Positions 33,860 through 46,044 of a DNA stretch of 64,000 bases are shown here, piece after piece. The stretch comes from Edolisoma coerulescens (Eukaryota; Chordata; Aves; Passeriformes; Campephagidae): the NCBI GenBank assembly GCA_013397115.1, contig VWZW01002568.1, positions 1,876,073 through 1,940,072 on the forward strand. The letters run 5' to 3'. The first letter of the stretch is position 1; every line of letters starts with the position of its first letter. The position numbers and the translations under genes were made by a program. Below the pieces are notes generated by a model, which searched no databases, had not been told where the DNA came from, and was given only the letters and a program-made list of their open reading frames with translations.

Positions 33860-34205
33860 GGGGCGGCCGTCGCGCTCAACCGCCCCAGGTGAAGCCGGCG
33901 CGGGGCTCCTGGGGGTTATCAAACCTGCCAGGGCTTTTTCGGGAGAGCAAAGCCTTCCGCCGGGAAAGGTCCTCCCAAGTGCTGGCACCGCATCCCCAGG
34001 ATTATCCCCCCACCCCCCGCATCCTTCCCTGCACTAACACATCATCTGGCTTTAAACTTCAGCCCCTCTGGCGAAGTACAGACTCCAAACGCCGCTCGCC
34101 CCCTCCCCGCTCCTCCCCATCCCTCCTTATCCTTCAGTCCCGTCTTTCCCCGGCTCCCGAGCAGCCACGGGCTGCGGCCGGCACCGCTGCCAAGCACCGG
34201 GCTGG
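33860..34205. promoter_or_regulatory. CpG-island-like segment
   Basis: The only strongly CpG-rich DNA in the window: I count about 27 CpGs in roughly 345 bases, against a depleted background. It has a GC-box-like GGGGCGG at its left end ('gaagcggggcggccgtcg'), 'gaagccggcgcggggc', 'cgccgctcgccccctcc' and 'gggctgcggccggcaccgc'. Just outside the right edge are a CCAAT box ('gagccaatagc', 34217-34222) and two GGATTA sites. It could be a promoter or alternative first exon of an unrecognised transcript, or an orphan island/enhancer near a developmental gene. A 136-codon forward frame (33814-34224) spans it but has no recognisable domain; high GC alone explains the lack of stops. Confidence 0.6.
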
Positions 34206-34345
34206 ATTAGCTGGGAGCCAATAGCTGGGGGTCAGGATTAAGAGGCCAGCATGCACTTTAATACAAGCTGCCTATAATTAATGGCATTATTAATAGCTTG
34301 ACTGAAAAATTCATTAAAAAATCCATTAAAAATAAATACCCTTTT
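34206..34345. promoter_or_regulatory. homeodomain-site-rich flank of CpG segment
   Basis: Dense AT-rich factor-site cluster directly right of the CpG segment: GGATTAG/GGATTAA (bicoid-type), 'tataattaatggc', 'cattattaatagc', 'attcattaaaaaatcc' and 'cattaaaaataaatacc'. The abrupt change from CpG-rich to TAATTA-rich DNA is typical of developmental enhancers and promoters. Function is inferred from motif density only. Confidence 0.4.
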
Positions 34346-35329
34346 ACAAAAGGCATTGCCTTGGGTAAGAAAAACAGAAAAAAAGATAAAGGAAAATTGA
34401 TTGGTGGTTTTCAGTTTGCAGAAAGACAGACCATAGTTCAAGCTGATTAAAATTGAACATTTTAGATTAAGCACCCTTGCCAAAATATTCTCTGTAGTTA
34501 CCCAATATGAAAATATTATGAGATGTCACATTTTACATTTTTTATATGTGAAGGTTTCAGCATAAGGCACATCCACCACGTGCACACGCACTCAGATGTG
34601 CCCATGTACGTGTCCCCATGCTCATATTTAGAGGAAACTTCTTTCCTGAGATATTTTTTCTCCCTCAGGAGCATCAGGACTCCTCCTGCAACAGAGGGTA
34701 ACTGTAAGAGATAAACTCTGAGACTCTACTGCAGAGAGTGTTTTCAAACGCTGCAGAGCTCCCCACCAGCACATATCTTCACCTCTCCCTTTCCAGACCT
34801 AATTGTTGCACCTAAGGAAAAGAATTTAAAAAAAAAAAAATCAAATATAAAATGAGTGTCCTTTTGTTGGAGGTGTGTGTTTCTCTTCAGATTTCACTTC
34901 CCAGTGCTCATCATTTTGAGTATACAGATCAGGGAGTTTAAAAAGCAGCTAAAACTAATTCTCATATATGCTAAGGCCTCCAAATGTGTCTCTAGTAGTG
35001 CAAAAAGCCAGTAAGAGTGAGAAAAAGGGTCTTTTGTGCCATTTTTTACTCCCTTTTACACGGCCTGAGTGGTGTAGAGCAGACTCACACTTGGGACTTT
35101 GAACTTTGTGTCCAAATCTTCCTTCTCCAGAATGAGTCTCATGAAGTTATGGGTAAGACTACAAAATAGGAGTAATCCTGCACTATTTTTCTTAACTTCA
35201 GCACTAAAACTGGAAATCCTGTCAAGGCAGACACTGATTTATAACCCATAGGTGAGGACCATGCTTGGACACCAACATGGGCCATTTCTAAAGCACCAGT
35301 TTCTATCTTCTTATAACCCCCAGGCTGTT
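34346..35329. other. unique non-coding DNA
   Basis: No gene or repeat family recognised. Confidence 0.5.
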
Positions 35330-35466
35330 TCACAGAATCACAGAATGGTTTGGGTTGGAAGAGACTTTAAAGCTCATCCCTGTCGTGGGTAGGGATACCT
35401 TCCACTATCCCAGGTTGCTCAAAGCCCCGTCCAACCTGGCCTTGAACACTTCCAGGGATGGGGCAT
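35330..35466 (-). mobile_element. CR1 LINE 3' end
   Basis: Reverse terminus with clean landmarks: 'cacagaatcacagaatgg', 'gggttggaagagactttaa', 'gtgggtagggataccttcc', 'atcccaggttgctcaaagc', 'ccgtccaacctggccttg' and 'cttccagggatggggca'. Truncated there (about 135 bases). Confidence 0.95.
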
Positions 35467-37079
35467 TTACTGTGTTTAAAGAAGAAGGAAAATGTTTGAA
35501 GGATTATACCAGATTTAGTGTCTAAACAGTGATTGACAGCCCCTAAAAGCAGATGCTGGAGTGAAAAGGAAGCTCTGACAGAACAATCTCTTAATCCCCA
35601 AGAATCACAGCTTTGTTTAAAGCAGCCAAATCATCACAAGATAGAGCAGGATCCCCTTTCCCTCCCCCTAAACAGGAGCTGGTTAAGGATGTAAAACCCA
35701 ATCATTGCTTCATCTGCCAACTTTGTCGCTGCTCCCAGCATCCCAGCTCTGCAGTCGGCACAACCTCTGCCAGCCCATAACGCAAAAAGTTCACTTTCCA
35801 TCACTGTTACACTGCAGACACAGGGGGTGACTCATGTGTGAGTGTCTCGCTTGCTGTTACCATCCATTGGACATCCAGTGTGGAGTATCAGTGAACTCTC
35901 TCACACTTCATCCCAGGAAAGCAGAAATATCTCTCCTTGGCTCCGCGTTCCTTCTTGGCTCCTCCTGTTGCCAGCTGTTACGTTTAATGGCCATCAAACT
36001 GTTTGTGCCTCCGAATTAAAAGTCTCCTGGAGGCTATGTTAGATCCTGCCTTTCCTCGTGAGGAACGCAGCGATTCCCTGCTCTGATCACCCTTGTGCTG
36101 CCTGATGAATATGGTAAAGTTGTTTTTGAGGCTGCAGCGATGGGTTTTTTCTGCCCTCAACTACATGGAACAAGCAGTAAAAATTTCGCTCCAAGACCAA
36201 ACTTTCCCAGAAGATCTTGTGACAGATAAGTGCTGTAAGATCCCATAACTGGCCTGGTGTTTGTTGGTGAGTCACTCTGGTTCTCTGATCAATGCTGTTA
36301 TTTTACAATATTAGAGAACAGCGTGGCAAAAAACAAGCCTCCCCGCAATTATGTTTTTAGCATTAGGTGTTAAAACATGAGGCGAAACCTCTCAGAACTG
36401 GGTGTTCAGGAGCTATGGACACAGAACTGACTCCTAAGAAAAAAACAGTCACAAATTGCAATACATTCCATGTTTTCATATCCACATAATTTACAGATTT
36501 GGAATCATAAGACTATTTCAAACACCATTCATTTTTTTTTTTTAAAAAAAAGGTGCGGAGATCTACTGAAATCTAAAAGTTTCATAGGAAGAAATCTATT
36601 TGGTTTTTTTCCAAGCTAAAAAATATCCATCATTTAAAAAAATTAACAACATTAAGGTTTTCATTTTTAATTTTCACTTCACAACTTCCAGTGAAGCAAA
36701 ATAGATTTTTTATTAGTATTTTTTCATCTAAATATTGTAAACTTATATATAATTTAGAGTTTTCATCCTTGTTTTTAAGCACAAAAATCTTCAAACACCT
36801 ACGTATAATCATATGCTACCATATTTGGTTTCCTTTAACATGTTGGTCTCAGGTAATTTAGAATGTGAATTTAACCTGAGGACAAAATTTTTCTCTACAA
36901 TAAATCAGCAGAAATCCTGTTCATTCCCAGTAAAAGGCAATCAAGTTGATTTTGGTTTGATAGCAAAATCCAAGCAAATTATCTCTGTTCTCAGTGAGGT
37001 ACAACCACCTCTAGTGGCAGAAATCAGCCACCTGCTAAAAGGCTGTGGCAAAGCCACACAGTTTTAGGGGGAAAAAAGA
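35467..37079. other. unique non-coding DNA
   Basis: No gene recognised. Contains a T12A8 tract (36532-36551). Overlapping short frames at 35834-36042 show no domain. Confidence 0.5.
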
Positions 37080-37314
37080 GATCATAGAAACTGGATATTA
37101 GGAAGGAAATCTTCCCTGTGAAGGCAGTGAGTCCCTGGCACAGGGTGCCCAGGGAAGCTGTGGCTGCCCCTGGGTCCCTGGAAGTGTCCAAGGCCAGGTT
37201 GGACGGGGCTTGGAGCAACCTGGGCTAGTGGAAGGTGTCCCTGCCCATGGCTGGGGGTGGAACTGGATGATCTTTAAGGTCCATTCCAACCCAACCCGTT
37301 CCATGATTCTATGT
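37080..37314 (+). mobile_element. CR1 LINE 3' end (GGA-insertion subfamily)
   Basis: Forward copy of about 230 bases: 'tggatattaggaaggaaatc', 'ccctggcacagggtgccc', 'gcccctgggtccctggaag', 'ggttggacggggcttggag', 'ggtgtccctgcccatggct', 'ctggatgatctttaaggtcc' and tail 'ccatgattctatg'. It shares the longer 'ctgggtccctgg' spacer with the copies at 20.2, 48.9 and 57.5 kb. Confidence 0.95.
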
Positions 37315-39479
37315 CAGTGCTCATTTAAAGCTAGTTCCCTATACTGATATCAGTTAAAATTTGGTAGTTTTTCTTCTATCATAAAAAGAAGTTCTGAACA
37401 TTTTCTAAACCGAAAGGTTGCAGAGGTGAACATCTGCCTAAAAACCACCCTTCAAAAATCATAAGCTCCTGGTTCATTAGCAGCATATGAGGAAGAGTAT
37501 TTTCACTGAGACTCGACTACGCTTTTTTGAGCTCCTCTGCCATCCCAGCACCTCTGTGCTTCCAGGATCCTGCCACACTTAGAATTAGCTCAGGTATCTC
37601 TGCACGATGTTTCAGATCTTGGTTTCCCCCACAATTCTTGCATTCATCCTGGCAACCTTATTTTATCAGACATTAGGAGTGAGATTCACTTGACTGAAGA
37701 TAGATCATTGCAATTTAAGTTTCTGTGCCAAGATCAGTCACAGCAAGTCCTCTCCACAGTCAAAACTCGAAAAAATACTCCAGGATTGTGAATTTTCTCA
37801 TCCTGAAATAGATATCTAAAATTTGAAATAAATTGCCTTTTGAAAGTGGCTATTCCTATCCATTAAATATAGTAATATTTCAGATGGATTAGCTTTGATC
37901 AGCTATATGCAATGCCACATCTCAAAGTGAAATGAAATTAATTGAATTTCATCTAAAAAAAAATTAAAAATCTGTATTATGCAAATTAATCTGCAGTGTC
38001 ATTTATGGCAGATTGCATGGAGAAAAAAATATATTACTCACATTACTTTTGATGGAAATTTTTATAAACTATAACAAGTTACTGATAGAAATGAAATGTC
38101 ATTGGAAGATTTGCCTTGTGTTTGCACCGACTTTAAGGCTGTGTGATTTGGTATTGGGAGGGTAACACAGGTGCCTAATCCAGGCCAATAATTCTAGTGG
38201 TCCAGTAGGGCATCTGCAACACCCACACAGGAGCAGAAGATTTGATGAGAGACACCTGAGCCTAAAAATCAGGTGGAACACCCTGGAGCAAAGGTGTTGA
38301 AGCATCTAAATATCCTACTTCAGTTAGCAGTCGAATTAAAAAGAAACACTTTACCTCTCTGAAAGAAGTGAGATTCAGATGATGAGAACGAGTGGGCAGA
38401 ACTCCATGTGTGGGTAACAGTGGTATCCAGCAGATCCCAGGCTGTGGGTGTCTTAAAAGTCATCATCTCACAGAAGGTGCTGCTAAAATTAACCTTTTTG
38501 GCAACGAGAGACATCACCTACACAACCTAAGGTGAAGCATTTACTTGGTTGCTGTTAGAGCCCAAGGGCACAATGCAATGAAGAGTCTGTACCCGTGAAA
38601 AGCGTTAGGCACCGGAAGAGATTAGCACTGATAATATGGAAAAGAAATAAGATCTAAGTTTTAAGAAGGGATTTGAAAAGTTTTCAGGAGGGTTCACTTG
38701 TCATGGTTAATCTCTACTGCAGCACTCTGATCATGAGGGCCAGAAAACTCTTCTCAGGTCTGTGTCCACAAACAGGTCTTGAAACAATGTCTTGGAATAA
38801 AATGGAGAAACTTAATCTTTTTTTGTTTATCACAAAGAAATGATTTGATAAGGATCTGTGAGCTCATACCAAGGGAAGTGGGCCATGTTTCACCCGCAAC
38901 AAGGAAGAAAAGCAAAATAGAATTATAACTGTGGAGATTGTTACCTACAAAGACTGCACAAGGTGGGGCTTAGCAAAGTGAAGCCAATGGGTGGAGCACC
39001 TGCTGGGCTGAGTTTTGGCCCAAGTTTCACACCTTTACATTTCTTTAGCAGCCTGGTCCTGGTTAGCCCCTCTCCAAAATTGTTTTCTCCAAAAAAAGTG
39101 GTGGTCATTTCTCTCTCTGGTGCTCCAGAGGGGAAGAACAAGTGGCAGAAGGAATGGAGGAAAGGGACCGGGGTGTCAGGGGATGGTGTCAAGCCATGGG
39201 GTTCAGCTGCTCTTTCCAGCCCTACAGCAGCCCTTGACTGTTTCACAAAATATCTTTATCCCATGATGTTACAGAGAGCATAACACAGACAAAGGGATGT
39301 TCTTTGGTCTTTATACACCAGAAATCACTGAAAGAAATTCTCCAGCCTGTATAAAGGACGGGTTAGTGAAGGACTTGCCACATGCCTTGTCTCTTCTGAC
39401 TGTAACATTTCATAAAATCCATTATTCCATCTCTTGTTGTCTCTGATCGAGGTCTTCTGCACATGAACTAAATTGAGGA
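37315..39479. other. unique non-coding DNA
   Basis: No gene or confident repeat over 2.1 kb. The stretch at about 38940-39290 keeps frames open on both strands (101-106 codons), but I recognise no retroviral or host domain in them. Confidence 0.5.
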
Positions 39480-39703
39480 GTTCTAGATTGAATATTGGGA
39501 AAAATTTCTTCACTGAAAGGGTGGTCAGGCACTGCACCAGGCTGCCCAGGAAAGTGGTGGAGTCACCATCCCTGGAAGTGTTCAAAAATGTACAGATGTA
39601 TTTAGGGACATGGGTTAGTGGTGGACCTGGCAGTGCCATGTTAATGGTTGGACACAAAGACCTTAGAGGTCTTTTCCAGCTGCAATGATTCTGTGATTCT
39701 ATA
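39480..39703 (+). mobile_element. CR1 LINE 3' end (gtggagtcacc subfamily)
   Basis: Best copy of the second subfamily: 'tctagattgaatattggg', 'aaaatttcttcactgaaagg', 'ggctgcccaggaaagtggtg', 'gagtcaccatccctggaag', 'gggacatgggttagtggtgg', 'ccttagaggtcttttccagc' and tail 'gattctgtgattctat'. Confidence 0.94.
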
Positions 39704-41121
39704 AATCACCACAAAAAAAGCATCAGAATAGATCCCAGTCTGGCTGTTTTCAGGTGATTTTTCCTAAGACTTGGTATTATCCCCCAAATAAATTATTTCA
39801 TCTTTTAAAGAAGGAACTTATTTTGTCCATGATAGGAACATTTCATTCCAGTCATCTCTTCTGGTTAGTTAATGTTTGAAAATTAAAAATATTTTCTTCT
39901 TTTCTTTTCTTTTTCCAAGTGCACATCAACTCCTTCTTCTGGAGGACTCCAAACCTGGAGATTTAATCATCAGGGTGGGGACCCTTACGATGTTACCCAC
40001 TGGCTAAATAATCCACTTTCAGTTTGTGCACAGAGATTTGATACTTTTCCAGCACCAGATAGCATCTCAAAAAGATTTCTTTTATCTTCATCCTTGTTCA
40101 AACAAGATGTCTGGGTGGTAATATTTCCGTTCTCTCTCGGCCCACGGAGTCCCAACAATAACACACTTCACATGGGTTAATCAAACTGAGATAATAGTGT
40201 CATAACTGAGCCAAAATTCTGGAAATCTCATATAGCAACAAGAGAAAGACCAATTCATGAAACTCTTCCTGTGCCAATGCAATGAATACAACTGGAATTG
40301 TACTGTCATAAGTCTCTACATAACAATGCAGAGACTACAGGCAGGTTTTTCTTTCAGGAAAGTGGTTCTCAATTATTTTTATGCTAACCAGCTTTTTTTT
40401 TCTCCAAATAAGCTGCTATTGCCATTTACTAACAACATGGGTAACTTGATTAACCTGAACCTTTAAATTCTGGATGTTTAAAATTCCCTTGAATTGGGAA
40501 TGATTGCACATTATAGTTCCCCATTTAAACACTATTTGAACCCTTCAGCTTCACTCGCTATCCCAGTGCCATCCCAAGAAAGCTTTCCTTCAGTTCCTAA
40601 ATACTCACTGTTCAAGCCTTGACAATTACACTTTGAATATTTGCATACCGTTATTATGCTTCTGTTAACCATCTATGAGCAAAGCTTTATTTATTCTGCC
40701 CTTGTGCTTGTTCCTAATAATACCATCATTCCCAGCTTTGATCTTCTTGTTGTTCTTGGATTAATTATTGCGTGTTGTCAGCACCTTTTTATTTTGATGA
40801 TGTTGACAATAAAATCTTATTCCAGGTGAATTTCCCTGGATTTACGTAGAGGTCCTGCCTTCCTGAACTGGGATGTAATATGCTCCTGAATGCAAATTTT
40901 AGGATTGTACCAAAGACTCTTATCTTTCTCCGTTGTCCAGCCAAGTACCACTTGGAGCTGCCAAACAGAGACTTCTACACTGGGCAACTGAAGTGAGACA
41001 AGGTTGCTCAGAGCTAGAACTAAATCCCTGACTCCTGAGCCCCTCATCAGTCAGCTGGTTTTCCTACCTGTGTAGGTAGAGGCTCTGTGAATTCTGAAAA
41101 AGTGAAGTTTTTTTCTTTTGG
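39704..41121. other. unique non-coding DNA
   Basis: No gene, transposon or notable structure recognised. Confidence 0.5.
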
Positions 41122-41459
41122 GAGGGAGCTTACAAAAAAGATGAAGAGAGACTTCTGACTAGAGCATGGTGTGATAGGACAAAGGGTTGTGGCTTTAAAC
41201 TAAAAAAAAAAAGGAGAGATTTAGATGAGATACTAGGAATAATTTTTTCCTTGGGAGTGTGGTGAGGCCCTGGCACAGGTTGCCCAGAGAAGCTGTGGCT
41301 GCCCCATCCCCAGAAGTGCCCAAGGCCAGGCTTGGAGCCCAAGGATGGGGCTTGGAGCAACCTGGTTTAGTGGAAGGTGTCCCTGCCCATGGCAGGGGCT
41401 GGAGCTAGGTGATCTTTCAAGTCCCTTCCAACCCAAACCAGACCATGATTCAATGATTA
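41122..41459 (+). mobile_element. CR1 LINE 3' segment with short internal duplication
   Basis: Forward copy of about 335 bases: 'gagcttacaaaaaagatgaa', 'tggtgtgataggacaaagg', an A11 tract, 'gatgagatactaggaataat', 'ggccctggcacaggttgccc', 'gctgccccatccccagaag', 'ggtgtccctgcccatggcag', 'taggtgatctttcaagtccc' and tail 'catgattcaatgatt'. 'cttggagcccaaggatgggg' followed by a second 'cttggagcaacc' indicates a short local duplication within the element. Confidence 0.94.
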
Positions 41460-42459
41460 CACAAAAAGGAAAGCAAGAAAAAAGGGCAAGGCTGCTTAGG
41501 GAGGAAACAATTCATTTATGCTAGTGGTGGTAGAAGAAATGCCCTTTGTGTTAGGGGTTTAGCTAAAATTAAGATATGAAGGTCATGTCAATGCCTTTTT
41601 CTTCTACTGCACAATATTGGTCACCTTTTCACTTTACAGCCAGGTTTGGATATTTGAGGAAACCCACACGGCTGTGGTACATTCCCGGCACGTCTAATTA
41701 GAACAACAGAAATTGAACTAAGTGCAAATTATTTCCACAAGCAGCAACATTTTTATTTTTAGATGAATATTCCTCTCAGCTGTCTGCCCAAGCACTTTGT
41801 AGTCTGCTCTGTTCAGGCCTCCATCAGCAACTGAGAGACATTAGTGTAGCTGCATGTGTGCTACTCTGTATGCAAAAGATATCTATGAGTATTAACTAAA
41901 TTTGCAAGAGGAATTAGGATCAGTAATAAATGCTTTAGCAAAGAGGCTTTTGGGAATAAAAAATATATCTTCAGGCAAAATTCTCATAAACTAGACATCA
42001 TCTTTGATTTTCAGTTTATAGTATTTTCTTCCCTGCGTCCAACATTCCCAGCTTCAGTGCTCCTGTTCTGTTTGGTGTGATTGACTGGGTAGAGTGGGAG
42101 GGCAGTTCTGTAGGATAAAGTTAAGTCAGTGCAGTCATGAACTTGGGGAAATAAAGAACATATTCAATTTCAGTTTGTACCAACCAAGTCAGGCTGAAAC
42201 CTGCTGGATTCCCTCACTGGTCCTAATACACAAATAGTGTGCCAATGATAACCAGTTCAGTGACAGAACCCAGCCTTTTGGTTGAAAGAGCAAAATATGG
42301 CCATGTGTACAGTGAGAAGGCAAAGATGAATGTTTCTGGGATTCTCCCTTCCCATTCCACATAAAGCCAGCAGTTTGTCTCAGGCTCAGTGGGAGTTTTA
42401 CCCCAGTAACAATTTTGAGAGCTGTCCTGTACTTGTTGCCCACCTCTGCTTCTGTAGAT
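41460..42459. other. unique non-coding DNA
   Basis: Holds the possible conserved element at 41670-41960 (listed separately). A 113-codon reverse frame at 42189-42530 has no domain and runs into the old CR1. Confidence 0.5.
41670..41960. other. possible conserved non-coding element
   Basis: Repeat-free stretch with a palindromic homeodomain site TCTAATTAGA (41693-41702), 'aagtgcaaattatttcc', 'ctcagctgtctgcccaagc', 'gagtattaactaaatttgc' and balanced composition over nearly 300 bases. Candidate only; no conservation data. Confidence 0.3.
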
Positions 42460-42720
42460 TCAGAGTGCATGAGGCCAGAAGGGACCATTAGAATTCTCCT
42501 GCCTGACCTCCTGTATAATAAGTGGATCATTATGATCTCCTCTGTCCTTAAAGTCTTTAGATCACATTGTCACATACCTTGGCTTTTGAAGAATTATCCC
42601 CAATAGGATTTTATCCTTTTTTTTTCTTTCAATTTTAAATGACCCTGTTAATGGAGCTTCCACCAGTGACAGGTTGTTTAAAAGTCACTTTAGAACTATT
42701 TTTTCCCCTCCTGTAGTCAG
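42460..42720 (-). mobile_element. ancient CR1 LINE 3' end (turtle/crocodile-like)
   Basis: Reverse, strongly diverged CR1 unlike the avian subfamilies elsewhere. 'ggccagaagggaccattag' followed by 'ctgacctcctgtataataag', and further right 'atggagcttccaccagtgac', follow the 3' end of CR1 types still abundant in turtles and crocodiles (family pattern 'ccagaagggaccatt', 'ctgacctcctgtataac'). It probably predates birds. The right half is poorly preserved, so that boundary is approximate. Confidence 0.75.
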
Positions 42721-44529
42721 CCTCTACGTTCCTTTAATTAATTTAATTCCATGGCTCATGGCAATGTCCACACCCTAAATAATTCTTCACCTTCCTTGGC
42801 ATTTAAACCTTTCAAATGACTGTAGGCAATTTTTCTATTTCTTTTTAGTCATTTCCTAGCCAAGCTACATGGATATTAGTTTTTCAGATCTGTCCTCATA
42901 AGACAGCCCTCCCCAGCCTCTTCAGTGATGTCTCAGCCTTGCTCTTCGGTACCACACAGGCAGAGCTCGGGGTTCTCTTCCTGCATTTACCCATCCAGCC
43001 CAAAAGGGCGTGGGCAAAATTCCAAACTTGACAAGTCCATCAAAGCTGCCACTGACTTCACTCAGTGTTGGAGCAGGACTTAAAATGTGTGTGGTTCCTT
43101 TTGGTGAATGATAGAAGGAAACGAGTTAGAAGCTCTGTAATATCTCTGAAAAAACATTTTATTTTCTATGTCCTGGCACAACCTCATGGCTATTTTGCAG
43201 ATCACTTTTATTTCAAGTAATTTTGCCTTTTTTTTTGCCTGAGTCTCACTTGCCACACTATCTTTTTGCATGAATTGATTTTTTTTTTCCTGGATGCTTT
43301 ACCTTGAGTTTTTCAGGTTGAATTTTATTTCACATTTCTTGCCAGTGCCCTGTGTGCCCCTCTGTATTATTCTTCTTTCCCCTACGGTGGCTTCTCCATC
43401 CCTGGTATGTTCTCACTAAGGTGAGTTTTTATTATGCCCCTCAGTTTCTAACTGAGTGTCCTCATTTCAAAGAGGTATCAACTGATTATATTTTGCAAAT
43501 GCAATTATAACCTGCTATTTACAATAACCTTCCTCCAAAGCAATAATGAGAACTTCCAACTTTCATTTTGCTACGTGGTATAAGCAAGAGGATCTCACTA
43601 GGACAGCTAGTACTGTCCTCCACGTTATTCAAAGGAGTTCAAGTTTTCATTAACTTCTTGCTGAGGGTTTTCATTATGTTTTCAGTCCATACAATAGAGT
43701 TATTAGTCAAGCCATTGTAAATTAATGTGCTGAACTAGATTTTGAGTCTAATACTTGGCAATTACATATTCTACAGTAATATATAAAAAACTGTTAGGGT
43801 CATATCAGTATCTGTCTGTACCTTACCATCCATCCATGGTGTATATACCAACAGATATATATTAATATATTCAAATCAAATGTATTGTTTACATCTTAGG
43901 AAATATAAATATACGTGTGTGTAATGTGTTTGGATACATACACACCTAGTAAGACACCAAACATGTCTGTAAAACACTCAGTAGCCCAGAGAAAGTGTCT
44001 AAAAAAATTCAACCTTAGTCAGTCAATGTGAACAGAAGAGTGAAAATCAAGTTGGCAAAATTAAAACCAGTGACAAGATGCATAATTAGATGGAGTTTAT
44101 GTCCAAGAGAACTTTTCAAGCTAAAACCTCAACTAATTTAGGAAAGTGCAGGTTACTGGATAAGATGATGAGCATTCAAAGGTAAAATATTGACAGTGAA
44201 TAGGGTAGAAAATTACATCAGTTGGGGCTTAAACTCTATTTCATTGAAAATGAGGATGCAGGAGGGACACGCGATTGTCGTGGACATATCATGGAGGACC
44301 CAATTTAACTTCCTGAGAGTGTATGGGTACTGCCATCCTCAATTCCCTGGAGCATCCAAGCCATTCTTTTGGGACTGATAGATAGACACAAGATCAATGG
44401 AAACCCTCTGATTCTTCAGACTGACACAGCCCTGCAACTGTAAGATTATTATTTGATGTACTAGAATATGCACCCCCAATATAATCTCAGTTACTGCACC
44501 ATCATAAGGGGAGATGGCACTGGATGGCC
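42721..44529. other. unique non-coding DNA
   Basis: No gene recognised. Around 43045-43080 'gccactgacttcactcagtg' with 'ttggagcaggactt' recalls another ancient sauropsid relic, too weak to annotate. TA-rich DNA near 43840-43930. Confidence 0.5.
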
Positions 44530-44707
44530 CCAGAACTGGCTGCTCAGGCAATCTGTGGCTGCCCTGGAAGTCTTCGAGGCTGGGTAAGACAGGGCATGGA
44601 GCAAGCTGGGATAGTGGAGGATGTCCCTGCCCATGGCAGGGGGTTGGAAAAAGATGACCTTTAAGGTCCCTTCCACCCCAAGCCCTTCTGTGATTCTGTG
44701 ATTCTAA
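44530..44707 (+). mobile_element. CR1 LINE 3' end
   Basis: Forward terminus: 'ggctgctcaggcaatctgtg', 'gctgccctggaagtcttcg', 'gcatggagcaagctgggata', 'gatgtccctgcccatggcag', 'gatgacctttaaggtccc' and tail 'ctgtgattctgtgattct'. Lacks 'ccatc' in the 'gccccatccctgg' block. Confidence 0.93.
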
Positions 44708-45851
44708 GACATCCCCACCTCTGTTCCATTATATTAGTTTCTTCAGATGGATTTCCTTAGGAAACAAAACTCCTCTACCAATGTGTGTTATAATTCAAAC
44801 TTTATGTACGTGCCTACCTGTCAGTCTGTGCATTTCCTAATTACACTTGTAAGCAAATCCACAAAATCAAGTTTGACAGTGGCTGCTCACAGCTTGTTTT
44901 TTGGTGATACAGAGGAGCTGTTGCACAGGATTAGCCAATTCATCCAAAATCAGGGAGGAAGCCTGTGCTACAGCTTGGAACAGCTTGCAGATCAAAACTG
45001 ATTTTCTCCCCTGTTGTAGAGAGAGAAAAATTAAGTTAGAGGGAAGAAAAAACTGTTGCAAGGCAGTAAAACTAAGTTGAAATCAAACTTTAACCCTCGA
45101 TGCCTTTGAGTACAGATCACTGCCGAGGACCATTTGCCAGGGCTGCATTTCTTTGTGTTTTAATGAACTTATGCTGAGAATTGAGAGCATTGCAGGATGG
45201 AAAGCAGTCCAACACCCCAACGTATTTATGACAGCAAATAAAGCTTCCAAAATAATTTTGGTGCTGCCTATACTTTGACACATTTGGCAGTTGTCTTGTA
45301 CTGGGACCGGCTGGCATGGAAAATCCTGCACCAAACTCTTTAATCTTCTGAACCTCTGAAATCATGGATGACCATAACCAGAATTCCCATAGGAAGGATC
45401 CATGTCCAGTTCCAGCTCCTGAGCCAGGCCCAAACACTTTGGGGGACAGTTCTAGATGACCAGGAAACACTCTAAAAATTTAACAGTAGGCAAAACTGAA
45501 TTCTAGTGCCTGACAATGTTATGAAGTGTTTAATTCCCCTGTGTAGCTTCTGGGCTAGCTCAGATATTTGCTTGGCTGTTCTCTCCTAAAGAACAATCTT
45601 ATTCATAACACAAACTTTGATTATGTATTTTCTAAATGGAATTATAATGTTTACAAATTCTCATTTTGTAATAAGTAAGAAATAAATAAATAAAAAGTGA
45701 GAAAAAGAAAATAACATTGAAATTGAAGTGTCAAAACACTCTATTTTAACATTATTGGATTAAAATATTTATTTCCCTGTTCTAAGCAATTTTTCGTGTT
45801 AAAGTGGTCTTTATTTTATATAAAATGCCAAGTTTGGATTTAAAAGCTCTA

Positions 45852-45852
<1 letters not shown>
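44708..45852. other. unique non-coding DNA
   Basis: No gene or transposon. A 117-codon reverse frame at 45117-45470 shows no domain. Confidence 0.5.

Positions 45853-45886
<34 letters not shown>
45853..45886. repeat. (CA)17 microsatellite
   Basis: Seventeen uninterrupted CA units, flanked by 'tctat' and 'aaaaacccc'. Probably length-polymorphic. Confidence 0.98.
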
Positions 45887-45890
<4 letters not shown>

Positions 45891-46044
45891 CCCCAAACCC
45901 AAAAATTAGAACCCCATAGTGAAACCAGATCCCCAGATATTAGTTTAAATGGTTGGGAAATCAAGTCAAAAGATGTAAAAGTAGGATTTTCAGAAGCACC
46001 TACATGACTTGGGAGCAGAAGTTTCATGTAAAGTCATGTGGTTT
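45887..46044. other. unique non-coding DNA
   Basis: Short unique spacer between the CA repeat and a MIR-like relic. Nothing seen. Confidence 0.5.

Noticed and set aside
33814..34224. 136-codon forward open frame across the CpG-rich segment
   Set aside because: Arginine/proline/serine-rich product expected from GC-rich DNA; an overlapping reverse frame is open too; no domain.
38940..39290. Open frames on both strands, considered as a retroviral remnant
   Set aside because: No recognisable retroviral motif, LTR or primer-binding site nearby.
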